From: Alcaligenaceae bacterium
GTDB lineage: Bacteria; Pseudomonadota; Gammaproteobacteria; Burkholderiales; Burkholderiaceae_B
Length of the DNA stretch: 42,448 bases
Reading direction: 5' to 3'
Assembly: GCA_013205565.1 (NCBI GenBank)
Contig: JABMMM010000193.1
Location: 1 to 42,448 of the forward strand
Numbering within the stretch: position 1 is the stretch's first letter; every line of letters begins with the position of its first letter. The notes below the pieces were generated by a model, which ran no database searches, was not told the DNA's origin, and saw only the letters and a list, made by a program, of their open reading frames with translations. Positions 1-7,144 of the stretch are shown here, one piece after another. Both the position numbers and the translations under genes were made by a program.

Positions 1-14
1 CACCATCTTACCTC

Positions 15-1346
15 TTATAGGACAAACCGTGCCAAATCCTGACTTGCCGCAGCTTCAGCAAGCTTGTCGTTCACGTACGCCACATCCAGTACGACGGTTT
101 TGCCGCTGCTGCTGGCTGCATCAAACGACAAGTCTTCAAGCAGTTTTTCCATCACCGTATACAAGCGCCGTGCGCCAATGTTTTCGGTGCGCTCGTTGAC
201 TTCGAAGGCCAGTTCGGCCAAACGCGCAATACCCTCTTCGGTAAACTCAAGGTGTACGTCTTCGGTGGCGAGTAAGGCGCTGTATTGCTTGGTGAGCGAG
301 GCATCGGTATCGCACAGGATACGAACAAAATCTTTGGCCGTCAGTGAATCGAGCTCAACGCGAATCGGAAAACGCCCTTGTAGTTCGGGGATCAGATCCG
401 AGGGGCGCGATAAATGAAACGCACCTGACGCAATAAACAAAATGTGGTCCGTACGGATCATGCCGTACTTGGTCGTCACCGTCGTGCCTTCGACTAGAGG
501 CAAGAGATCACGCTGCACACCCTGGCGCGACACATCGGCGCCGCTGGTTTCTTGACGCGCGGCAATCTTGTCGATCTCGTCTAAAAATACAATGCCGTGT
601 TGTTCAACTTTGTGAATGGCAAGCGCGCGCAAGTCGTCTTCATTGACGTGTTTGGAGGCTTCTTCGTCAGTGAGCAACTTGAAGGCTTCTTTGACAGTCA
701 TCTTGCGTGATTTCTTTTTTTCACGCGCCAGGCCTGCAAACATCCCTTTTAATTGCTCTGCCATGTCTTCCATGCCAGGAGGTGTCATGATGTCCATCTG
801 CGGAGCGTTGGCAGAGACTTCAATTTCGATTTCAGTGGCGTCCAGATGCCCTTCGCGTAGCCGCTTTCTAAAGGTCTGACGCGTTGCGGTCTCTTCGCGA
901 ATCGGCGAGCCATCAGCGGCCCGCGCAGGGGTGAGTAACACGTCAAGGATACGATCTTCGGCCGCGTCTTGCGCTTGCGCGCGCACACGCTTCATCTCTT
1001 GTTCGCGTGTTTGCTTAATCGCGATTTCAGCGAGGTCTCGGATGATGGTGTCGACGTCGCGTCCCACGTAACCAACTTCAGTAAATTTAGTGGCTTCGAT
1101 CTTAATAAAAGGTGCACCAGCGAGCTTGGCAAGCCGACGTGCGATTTCAGTTTTACCCACGCCGGTAGGGCCGATCATTAGAATATTTTTTGGATGAATT
1201 TCAGTGCGCAAAGGTTCGGCGACTTGCTGGCGACGCCAACGGTTACGCAGCGCAACGGCAACCGAGCGTTTAGCGCGGTCTTGCCCGACGATATGCTTAT
1301 CGAGTTCAGAGACAATTTCACTGGGGGTCATGGTTGAGGCTGACAT
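15..1346 (-). CDS. hslU: HslU, ATPase/unfoldase subunit of the HslVU protease
   Basis: Clp/Hsp100-family AAA+ ring ATPase that unfolds proteins and feeds them to the HslV peptidase in the cytoplasm. The 443-residue protein is full length for the family. Walker A GPTGVGKT is at residues 59-66, the GYVG pore loop at 92-95 and Walker B VFLDEI at 253-258. The variable I-domain lies between about 110 and 240. The sensor/arginine-finger region ([11 protein letters not shown]) follows, and the C-terminal tail ends in RFVL, as in HslU proteins that insert their tails into HslV. It starts two bases after the hslV stop, so the two genes are co-transcribed and probably translationally coupled. A second Met at residue 6 (MTPSEIV) is an alternative start close to the E. 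coli one. Identification is secure. Confidence 0.98.
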   Translation of the reverse strand: MSASTMTPSEIVSELDKHIVGQDRAKRSVAVALRNRWRRQQVAEPLRTEIHPKNILMIGPTGVGKTEIARRLAKLAGAPFIKIEATKFTEVGYVGRDVDTIIRDLAEIAIKQTREQEMKRVRAQAQDAAEDRILDVLLTPARAADGSPIREETATRQTFRKRLREGHLDATEIEIEVSANAPQMDIMTPPGMEDMAEQLKGMFAGLAREKKKSRKMTVKEAFKLLTDEEASKHVNEDDLRALAIHKVEQHGIVFLDEIDKIAARQETSGADVSRQGVQRDLLPLVEGTTVTTKYGMIRTDHILFIASGAFHLSRPSDLIPELQGRFPIRVELDSLTAKDFVRILCDTDASLTKQYSALLATEDVHLEFTEEGIARLAELAFEVNERTENIGARRLYTVMEKLLEDLSFDAASSSGKTVVLDVAYVNDKLAEAAASQDLARFVL

Positions 1347-1348
1347 GC

Positions 1349-1885
1349 TTATTCCAGGGTTTCAATCAAATGTTGTTGATTGGTATAGATGCAAAGGTCG
1401 CCGGCGATTTCGAGCGACTGCTTGACGATCACTTCGGCGCTGAGTTCGGTATTGCGCAATAGCGCGAGTGCTGCAGATTGCGCATAGGCGCCACCCGAGC
1501 CGATAGCCGCGATACCGTTTTCGGGTTCGAGTACATCGCCATTACCAGTGAGTACTAAGGTGTGATCGCGATCAGCCACGATCAGCATCGCCTCAAGCCG
1601 GCGCAATACCCGATCGGTACGCCAGTCGCGTGTTAGTTCAACGGCCGAACGCATTAGGTTGCCCTGATGTTTTTCTAGTTTGGCTTCAAAACGTTCTTGC
1701 AGGGTAAATGCATCTGCTGTGGCGCCCGCAAAACCTGCCAAAATCTTATCGTGATACAGGCGACGAATTTTGCGTGCCGTTGCCTTGATCACAATATTGC
1801 CGAGGGTGACCTGACCATCACCGCCCAGCGCAACGTGATTGCCGCGCCGCACGCTGATGATGGTTGTGCCGTGAAATTGTTCCAT
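1349..1885 (-). CDS. hslV: HslV, threonine peptidase subunit of HslVU
   Basis: Proteasome-like N-terminal-threonine peptidase that forms a double hexamer capped by HslU. I chose the ATG at 1885 (178 residues). The longer frame would start with a GTG at 1912 that lies inside the upstream intrinsic terminator. With this start the protein begins MEQFHG-TT, so a six-residue propeptide must be removed to expose Thr7 as nucleophile; E. coli HslV exposes Thr directly after Met. The GGDGQVTLG segment, the TADAFTL helix and the IGSGGAYAQ segment are all typical of HslV. No clear heat-shock promoter was recognised in the short gap to the dksA terminator. Function is certain and the start very likely. 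Confidence 0.97.
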   Translation of the reverse strand: MEQFHGTTIISVRRGNHVALGGDGQVTLGNIVIKATARKIRRLYHDKILAGFAGATADAFTLQERFEAKLEKHQGNLMRSAVELTRDWRTDRVLRRLEAMLIVADRDHTLVLTGNGDVLEPENGIAAIGSGGAYAQSAALALLRNTELSAEVIVKQSLEIAGDLCIYTNQQHLIETLE

Positions 1886-1900
1886 GCTTAGGCTCGATAG

Positions 1901-1934
1901 TAAAAAAGGCACACTCGAAGTGCTGTGAGTGTGC
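1901..1934 (-). terminator. Intrinsic terminator after the COG0523-dksA unit
   Basis: Read on the minus strand there is a perfect 9-bp stem (GGCACACTC / GAGTGTGCC, plus 1909-1917 and 1926-1934) with a 10-nt loop, followed by TTTTTT. It lies about 70 nt after the dksA stop and just before hslV. It therefore separates the two transcription units and overlaps the GTG that could be mistaken for the hslV start. Confidence 0.9.
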
Positions 1935-2003
1935 CCTTAGGGTCTGAAAATGAAAGTTTGCGCGTGCTTGATGCCTAAGCGTCAAAGGCGCGCCGAGATG
2001 GTT

Positions 2004-2816
2004 TTAATCCCCAAACATTTTTTGACGCATCTCGCGACGCTCTTGCGCTTCAAGTGACAAGGTTGCGGTGGGGCGTGCTAAGAGGCGGCGCAGTCCGATG
2101 GGCTCGCCAGTTTCGTCGCACCAACCGTATTCACCGCTGTCGATACGCAGAATCGATTGCTGAACTTTTTTCAGTAGTTTGCGTTCGCGATCGCGTGTAC
2201 GCAGTTCAAGCGCGTGCTCTTCTTCGATGGTGGCGCGATCGGCCGGGTCGGGTACAAATTGCGTCTCGCGTAGGTGCTCGGCGGTGGCGCCTGCGTTGTT
2301 CAGGATATCTTGCTCAAGTTGACGCAGACGATCGCGGAAAAAGCCCAGTTGGCGCTCGTTCATGTATTCGTCTTCTGACATGCGCAACAGTTCGGCCTCG
2401 GAAGGCAAGTTGTTTTCAGACAAGTCACCGTTTGTCTTTGGGGGCTTCTTTGGCGTTTTCGGCGCAGGCGCAACTGCCTCGGGTGCTGAATTTGGTTTTT
2501 TTGCCGAAGTTTTTGCTTGGCTAACAGAGGGCGGCACAGCTTTTTTAGCGGGCGCCTTGACGGCGACTTTAGGCACGGCTACGGCAGTCGTTGATGCTTT
2601 TGTTGCAGGAGCGTTCTTTGCGGGCATGGAGGCCTTGTTTGGTGTTGAAGTCTTGGTTGCTGCTAAGGCCTTGGCAGGTGTTGCTGACTTTGTGGTTTTG
2701 CTTGGAGCGCTTTTTTTGGCGACGATGGCTGGCTTAGGCTTTGCAGGCACAGTTTTTTTTGCTGCAGCGCCGTTGCTTGCCTTTGAGGTTGATGCCTTGG
2801 TTGCCTGATTTGCCAT
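2004..2816 (-). CDS. dksA: DksA-family RNA polymerase regulator with replaced zinc ligands and a basic N-terminal tail
   Basis: DksA/TraR-family protein that enters the RNA polymerase secondary channel and acts with ppGpp. The ATG at 2816 has a GGAG ribosome-binding site and gives 270 residues, against about 150 in E. coli. Residues 1-135 are an Ala/Lys/Pro/Thr-rich, histone-H1-like tail with no predicted fold. The DksA domain covers about 145-270. The acidic coiled-coil tip DPADRA is kept (Asp190, Asp193), as is the RDRERKLLKK helix. Of the four zinc cysteines only the first remains (Cys233); the others are Thr236, Ser254 and Ala257, so a structural zinc is unlikely. It lies 46 nt after a COG0523 GTPase gene in one unit. 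From sequence alone I cannot tell whether it is the only DksA of the cell or a zinc-independent paralogue. Confidence 0.93.
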   Translation of the reverse strand: MANQATKASTSKASNGAAAKKTVPAKPKPAIVAKKSAPSKTTKSATPAKALAATKTSTPNKASMPAKNAPATKASTTAVAVPKVAVKAPAKKAVPPSVSQAKTSAKKPNSAPEAVAPAPKTPKKPPKTNGDLSENNLPSEAELLRMSEDEYMNERQLGFFRDRLRQLEQDILNNAGATAEHLRETQFVPDPADRATIEEEHALELRTRDRERKLLKKVQQSILRIDSGEYGWCDETGEPIGLRRLLARPTATLSLEAQERREMRQKMFGD

Positions 2817-2862
2817 TAAGTCACTCCAATAAATTAGACTCTGCGAATTGCTTGCAGAGAAA

Positions 2863-4029
2863 CTACTTTGCCAGACACTGCTCAAGACCTTTCAAGAAAA
2901 TTTCTTGTGGCAGTTTACGTCCGATAAAAACCATTTTGGTATTTTTCTTTTCGCTGGCTAACCAAGGTTTGCCAGGTTCTGCGCCCATCATCATATGCAC
3001 GCCTTGAAACAACATGCGGCGATTGATGCCCTTCATATACAAAATACCCTTATAGCGCAGTAAATCAGTGCCGTAGACCTGCACGACGCCGCCCAAAAAC
3101 TCTTCAAGGCGCTCTGGGTCAAACGGTTTATTTGACTTAAAAACAAAGGCACCGATGTCATCGTTGTGCGGGGGTTTGTGATTGTGCGCAGGATCCGTGC
3201 AGGTGGCTGGATCATGGGCGTGCTCGTGGTCATGGTCATGACTGTGGTCGTGCCCGCAGGTGCTGTGGTCGTGGTCATGACCATGCGCATCATGAGCATC
3301 ATGAGCATGCTCATGGCCGTGCTCGTGGTCGTGCGCCGCATCGGGATGATCATCGGCTAAAAACTGTGGATCAATATCAAGAATGGTATTGAGATTGAAG
3401 CCACTGATATCGATCAATTGTTTCAGATCGGTTTCGCCAAAATGAACCACTTCAATCGAAGCGCGTGGATTCATGTGCACGATGCGCCGGCGTAGGGTTG
3501 CAAACTCAGCTTCTGTGACAAGATCCTTTTTTGACACCAGGATGCGGTCAGCAAAACCGACCTGCTTCTGCGCTTCTTCTTGCGTGTCAAGGGTTTCCAT
3601 GCCGTGTTTGGCGTCGACTACGGTGACGACCGCATCGAGGCGGTAGTAATCGGCGATATCGTCGTCCATGAAGAAGGTCTGGCACACTGGGCCTGGGTTG
3701 GCCATACCGGTGGTTTCAATAATGACGCGCTCGAACTTTAATTCACCGGCTTGGCGGCGAGTGCTTAGGTCATTGAGCGTACGCATCAAATCGCCGCGTA
3801 CGGTGCAGCACACGCAGCCATTTGAGAGCTCGATGATCTCTTCATCTTGATCTTGAACAAGCAGCTCGTTATCGATACTTTCGGGTCCGAATTCATTTTC
3901 AATCACGGCAATGCGCTTGCCGTGATATTCGGTCAGAATGCGTTTGAGCAGGGTCGTTTTACCCGCACCGAGAAAACCGGTAAGGATTGTGACTGGGACC
4001 ATTTCGTCTGGATTGCGGGGGGAGTTCAT
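2863..4029 (-). CDS. COG0523 (CobW/G3E-family) GTPase, putative zinc metallochaperone
   Basis: G3E P-loop GTPase of the COG0523 group, whose members are linked to metal delivery (CobW to cobalt, others to zinc). Walker [10 protein letters not shown] is at residues 18-26. The metal-binding CxCC signature is Cys72-Val-Cys74-Cys75, with the conserved ENEFG just upstream. Residues about 233-290 form an extremely His/Asp-rich insert (repeated HDHxH units with two isolated Cys) typical of metal storage or handover. A CobW C-terminal domain follows. No cobalamin genes are nearby. The downstream neighbour is a DksA without a zinc site, which suggests zinc rather than cobalt. 388 residues is normal for the family. 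Metal specificity is inference. Confidence 0.93.
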   Translation of the reverse strand: MNSPRNPDEMVPVTILTGFLGAGKTTLLKRILTEYHGKRIAVIENEFGPESIDNELLVQDQDEEIIELSNGCVCCTVRGDLMRTLNDLSTRRQAGELKFERVIIETTGMANPGPVCQTFFMDDDIADYYRLDAVVTVVDAKHGMETLDTQEEAQKQVGFADRILVSKKDLVTEAEFATLRRRIVHMNPRASIEVVHFGETDLKQLIDISGFNLNTILDIDPQFLADDHPDAAHDHEHGHEHAHDAHDAHGHDHDHSTCGHDHSHDHDHEHAHDPATCTDPAHNHKPPHNDDIGAFVFKSNKPFDPERLEEFLGGVVQVYGTDLLRYKGILYMKGINRRMLFQGVHMMMGAEPGKPWLASEKKNTKMVFIGRKLPQEIFLKGLEQCLAK

Positions 4030-4197
4030 CAGTCAATCAACTTCAAAAAACGGGTGAGGGTGCGGGGCACCGAGCCAAGCTAACGCCCGAAGGCGAACGC
4101 CGGATTACAGCACAACACACGCTTTGCGGCAAACATTTTGCTTTGCGCGCCCGTGGTTATGGGGACTGAGTGTAGACCTCAAAACCATGACGCTTCT

Positions 4198-4227
4198 ACT
4201 ATATTGAGCGTTAATCGCGGATTTCAA
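4198..4227 (-). promoter_or_regulatory. Candidate sigma-70 promoter for the COG0523-dksA unit
   Basis: On the minus strand, TTGAAA (plus 4222-4227) and TATAGT (plus 4198-4203) are separated by 18 bp. Transcription would start near 4190, leaving a leader of about 160 nt before the GTPase ATG. I see no Zur-like palindrome around it. The assignment rests on consensus match only. Confidence 0.5.
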
Positions 4228-4256
4228 TAGTTAGAAGGCATTAAATTAAGAATATT

Positions 4257-5285
4257 TTAACTCTTTCGACCAGCGCGAGGGTGGGCGGTGTCGTAGGCTT
4301 TAGCCAAATGCTGAAAATCTAACTTAGTATAAAGTTGCGTCGTTGAAATATTTGCATGCCCTAGCATTTCTTGAACCGCGCGTAAGTCTTGGGCGGATTG
4401 CAGAACGTGACTGGCGAAGCTATGGCGTAAGACGTGGGGATGCACATGCGTTGGCAGGCCTGCCTGCAAGGCTAGTTTGGCTAATTGCAATTGCACCACT
4501 CTGGGACTAATGCGTCGGCCTCGAGCACCGACAAAAAGGGCGACCGCGTCAGTCGTTGGCAGTTGCGCAAGCGCGAGCTGCGGGCGAAGCGCCAGCCACC
4601 TGGCAAGCGCTTCAAGAGCCTGAGTGCCAATCGGCACGGTGCGGCGTTTTCCGCCTTTTCCAAGGACATGGACTTCGCGCTCGGCAAGATTGATCCATCC
4701 GCCTGACGTGTGCTCTTTTGTTTGTATGTACTGCATGTCGAGGCCGACGAGTTCGCTCAAGCGCACCCCGCTTGAATAAAACAATTCAAAAATTGCCCGG
4801 TCGCGCAGCGAAATCGGGTCAGTGCGCGCCAGCAGTACCGGTGCCTCAAGCAGCGCCTGCGTTTGATCGACCGACAGAGCCTTAGGCAGGCCGCGCGGGG
4901 CCTTAGGCGCGCGGACATCCGTTGCGGGGTTCAGCGCCATGCCGCTTTGGGGCGCCCACCACTTGTAAAAGCCGCGCCACGAAGCGAGCACTCGGGCCAG
5001 GCTGCGAGGGCCAAGGCCCTGGCCGTGCAGTCTTGCCAAAAACTGCCGAATATGGCCGTTGACCAAGGATTGCAGGGGTTTGTCTTGAGCAAGGTGCACT
5101 AACCGTTTTAGGTCGCGTTGATAGGCACCAAGTGTGTGTGGGGAATAGCGCCGGTTTTGCTCAAGGTGCTTAAGCCACGCCCGGGCTGCCTCGGGTAAAG
5201 CGGCTGCTGCCAACGCGACGCTCGTCGTTTGAGTCGCCGCAGCGTCTCTGGGCGGTGGTGCGCTTGCGGGTTGGCGGGTCGACAT
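4257..5285 (-). CDS. xerC: Tyrosine recombinase XerC
   Basis: Site-specific recombinase that, with XerD, resolves chromosome dimers at dif during division. The 342-residue protein has a low-complexity N-terminus (about 1-28), a SAM-like core-binding domain (about 32-118) and the catalytic domain. All catalytic residues are present: Arg175 (SSGVRLSELVGLD), Lys210 (GKGGKRR), His284 and Arg287 (HPHVLRH), His310 (LGHANIS) and Tyr319 (QLYT). It is assigned as XerC rather than XerD or an integrase because it follows dapF and a DUF484 gene, the arrangement also seen in enterobacteria. It starts 33 nt after the DUF484 stop. Confidence 0.95.
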   Translation of the reverse strand: MSTRQPASAPPPRDAAATQTTSVALAAAALPEAARAWLKHLEQNRRYSPHTLGAYQRDLKRLVHLAQDKPLQSLVNGHIRQFLARLHGQGLGPRSLARVLASWRGFYKWWAPQSGMALNPATDVRAPKAPRGLPKALSVDQTQALLEAPVLLARTDPISLRDRAIFELFYSSGVRLSELVGLDMQYIQTKEHTSGGWINLAEREVHVLGKGGKRRTVPIGTQALEALARWLALRPQLALAQLPTTDAVALFVGARGRRISPRVVQLQLAKLALQAGLPTHVHPHVLRHSFASHVLQSAQDLRAVQEMLGHANISTTQLYTKLDFQHLAKAYDTAHPRAGRKS

Positions 5286-5318
5286 ACGTAGCTCGTTTGG
5301 TCGTGTCAGCAGGTTGAC

Positions 5319-5987
5319 TTAGTCTTGCGGGTTGACGGCCGGCTTAAGTCGAGAGAGCGCCGCACTGGCTAAACTGCTGACAGTTTGTAAAAACGTCGTA
5401 CCCATCTCGGGGGTAAAACGCTCGGGGTCCTCTGAACCAAGCACCAACAGGCCAAAGGCCGGTTCGTGGGGTTGCGCGCGCAGCGACAGCATCGCCAGCG
5501 AAGCGGGTTTTTTGTGCAACCAGCGCGCTGGGGTGAAATCTGTATTGTTGCCGCAGTAGGGTGCGGCCAGCGTGTTGGCGAAGTCGTGGACTGCTGGCTC
5601 AACGGGGGCGCCTACCCCTTCGGCAGGCAGGTCAAGTCCCCAGACACGCAAGGCGACCTCTTGCAAATTGAACTGCTCGGCCAAACCAAGCGCGACTTCA
5701 CCCGGCAGGCGCAGGGTCGATTGTTCGGCTAGCATCCGCGCGCACCACAAGTTTAATTTTGTGGTGGTGGCCTCGTTTAACGTCCCATTACGCACGAGCT
5801 CGGCTAAGCGAAACTCAAAATCGCGTAAGCGCTCGCGCAAGGTCAAAATTTGCCGCTCGCCCAGTGAGATCGTACGGGCGTGGTGAGGGTGGGGCACTTC
5901 AAGCGTAGAAAACAGTTCAGCGTGCTGAACAAAAAAATCAGGATTTTCTTGTAGAAATTTTGCGACTTTTTGCGCGGTATCAGGCAT
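5319..5987 (-). CDS. DUF484 family protein (YigA-like)
   Basis: 222-residue cytoplasmic protein of the DUF484 family, which has a GAF-like fold and no established biochemical role. The N-terminal FLQENPDFFVQH is the family hallmark and is followed by a short coiled-coil (about residues 45-75, RQILTLRERLRDFEFRL). The GAF-like part follows. No signal peptide or membrane segment. Its ATG overlaps the dapF stop by one base (TAATG), so translation is coupled, and xerC follows. The conserved dapF-DUF484-xerC order hints at a link to cell wall or division, but that is inference. Confidence 0.9.
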   Translation of the reverse strand: MPDTAQKVAKFLQENPDFFVQHAELFSTLEVPHPHHARTISLGERQILTLRERLRDFEFRLAELVRNGTLNEATTTKLNLWCARMLAEQSTLRLPGEVALGLAEQFNLQEVALRVWGLDLPAEGVGAPVEPAVHDFANTLAAPYCGNNTDFTPARWLHKKPASLAMLSLRAQPHEPAFGLLVLGSEDPERFTPEMGTTFLQTVSSLASAALSRLKPAVNPQD

Positions 5988-6883
5988 TAAGCTGGGCTCG
6001 TTAAGGATGGAATCGAAGCGACTAGTTGATCGATATCAATGCTGCCAGAAAAAACGGTAGTGGCCGGTCCGGTCATATGCAACTGCGTGCCATCAAATGC
6101 GACGGTGAGCCAGCCACCGTGCATGCGCACGCGAACCGGCGACACCAGCTGCCCGCGCCGAATGCCGGTTGCAACGGCCGCGCAAGCGCCGGTTCCGCAA
6201 GCGAGCGTTTCACCTGCGCCGCGTTCATACACACGTAAATAGATCGTATGCGCATCAACGATTTGCATAAAACCGACATTGACGCGATGCGCAAACCTAG
6301 GGTGTGATTCGATCAGTGGACCGAGCAAGGCAACGGGAGCCGCTTCGACCTCAGCGACGACTTGGACAGCGTGTGGATTTGAAATGGCTAGGGCAGACAG
6401 CCAAACGGTTTGCGGCGGGGTGGTGGCAAGCTCAAGCCCGTAGAGGGTCTCTTCACCCTGCGTTTTTGTGGGCAGGCCTTCGATATCAAAGGGCAAATCA
6501 GCTGCAGAAAAACGCGTTTGTCCCATTTCGGAGGTGACATTGCCGTTGGGTAAGGCTTCTAGAGTGATTAAACCGGTTGCGATCTCGGCGCGAAGTGGAT
6601 TACGCGAGGAGAGTTTTTGTTCATGCACAAACCTGACAAAGCAGCGTGTTCCGTTGCCGCAATGTTCGACCTCGCCACCATCGGCATTGAAGATGCGGTA
6701 GCGAAAATCTGCCTCAGGGTGAAGTGGAGTGTCAACCAGCAGAATCTGATCGCAGCCCACGCCAAACTGGCGGTGTGCAAGCGCTTGGGCGCGCTCTGGG
6801 GTCATTTCAATAGCTTGCCTGACCCCGTCTAGCACCACGAAGTCATTGCCCGCCCCGTGCATTTTCGTGAAATTCCATCTCAT
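5987..6883 (-). CDS. dapF: Diaminopimelate epimerase
   Basis: Converts LL- to meso-diaminopimelate, the precursor of lysine and of the peptidoglycan cross-link. The two catalytic cysteines sit in EHCGNGTRC (Cys75) and LACGTGAC (Cys229), numbered from the start chosen here; the hallmark MHGAGNDF is at the N-terminus. An ATG six codons upstream (6901) is also in frame. I prefer 6883 because it gives MRWNFTKMHGAGNDF, which matches the usual DapF N-terminus, although its AGGG is about 11 nt away. About 298 residues, complete. First gene of a minus-strand unit with DUF484 and xerC. Confidence 0.96.
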   Translation of the reverse strand: MRWNFTKMHGAGNDFVVLDGVRQAIEMTPERAQALAHRQFGVGCDQILLVDTPLHPEADFRYRIFNADGGEVEHCGNGTRCFVRFVHEQKLSSRNPLRAEIATGLITLEALPNGNVTSEMGQTRFSAADLPFDIEGLPTKTQGEETLYGLELATTPPQTVWLSALAISNPHAVQVVAEVEAAPVALLGPLIESHPRFAHRVNVGFMQIVDAHTIYLRVYERGAGETLACGTGACAAVATGIRRGQLVSPVRVRMHGGWLTVAFDGTQLHMTGPATTVFSGSIDIDQLVASIPSLTSPA

Positions 6884-6931
6884 TGCTACATTATCCCTCA
6901 TTCACCCTATCAAAGAGCAGGGGATTCGCCA

Positions 6932-6960
6932 TAATTAGCCAAATTGGCATAAAATTGCAA
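6932..6960 (-). promoter_or_regulatory. Candidate dapF promoter
   Basis: Minus-strand TTGCAA (6955-6960) and TAATTA (6932-6937) with a 17-bp spacer, giving a start about 24-42 nt before the dapF start codon. A plus-strand TAAAAT (6950-6955) overlaps it and could be the -10 of metK, although no good -35 accompanies it. The two promoters would be back to back. Confidence 0.45.
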
Positions 6961-7018
6961 CAGTCGCTGAGTTAACCGACAACTTGCGGAGCGACTGAGT
7001 TGGGTCAAGACTGAAATG
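6961..7018 (+). promoter_or_regulatory. Candidate SAM-II-like pseudoknot riboswitch in the metK leader
   Basis: An 8-bp perfect stem (CAGTCGCT 6961-6968 / AGCGACTG 6990-6997) encloses the loop GAGTTAACCGACAACTTGCGG. CTTG in that loop (6983-6986) can pair with CAAG (7006-7009) to form an H-type pseudoknot with an 8-nt third loop. From memory, SAM-II aptamers have P1, then UGAUUUAACC, then CUUGC, then P1', then CAAG and GCUAAA. Here the order is TGAGTTAACC, CTTGC, P1', CAAG, CTGAAA. Only 4 bp of P2 form and the last motif is imperfect, so it may be a divergent SAM-II, a related class, or chance. An alternative pairing CAACT/AGTTG (6980-6984/6998-7002) competes with P2. Confidence 0.45.
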
Positions 7019-7081
7019 TCTGACCGACAAAAAAATAATTCTGCTAAAGCGTCGCGCCCAGTCCAACGTCTTAACAGGTGA
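7016..7081 (+). CDS. Possible 21-residue leader ORF upstream of metK
   Basis: An ATG at 7016 opens a 21-codon frame rich in Lys, Arg, Asn and Ser and ending at TGA (7079-7081). It begins at the 3' edge of the pseudoknot element and stops inside the first strand of the metK-proximal junction. No convincing Shine-Dalgarno sequence precedes it, and it contains no Met codon after the start, so a methionine attenuator is not supported. It is listed only because its position would let translation alter folding of the downstream structure. It may well be chance. Confidence 0.2.
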   Translation: MSDRQKNNSAKASRPVQRLNR

Positions 7082-7140
7082 AGGTTCAGGGGTGCAACGC
7101 ACCTCCTTAACCCACCTCTGGCTTCGCCAGTAAAGGACGT
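7061..7140 (+). promoter_or_regulatory. Predicted three-way junction that overlaps the metK ribosome-binding site
   Basis: P1 pairs ACGTC (7066-7070) with GACGT (7136-7140). P2 is a long hairpin: AGGTG/CACCT (7076-7080/7113-7117), GGTT/AACC (7083-7086/7109-7112) and GGGGTGC/GCACCTC (7089-7095/7099-7105) with an AAC loop. P3 is CTGGC-TTC-GCCAG (7118-7130), directly abutting P2. The metK Shine-Dalgarno AAAGGA (7132-7137) runs into the 3' strand of P1, so P1 formation would hide it. GTCC (7061-7064) pairing with GGAC is an alternative. This looks like a translational switch or attenuating leader; the ligand is unknown. Confidence 0.5.
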
Positions 7141-7144
7141 GAGC

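Noticed and set aside
2362-2808. A 148-codon Ala/Phe-rich frame opposite dksA
   Set aside because: Antisense reading of the Ala/Lys-rich tail; composition follows from the repeats and there is no ribosome-binding site.
4257-5285. Tyrosine recombinase as a sign of an integrated element
   Set aside because: The dapF-DUF484-xerC order and full XerC motifs show a housekeeping recombinase; no attachment-site repeats or phage genes are nearby.
6980-7002. CAACT/AGTTG as the second helix of the metK pseudoknot
   Set aside because: With the first stem formed it would leave no bases to cross an 8-bp helix, so it is sterically unlikely together with that stem; kept only as an alternative fold.
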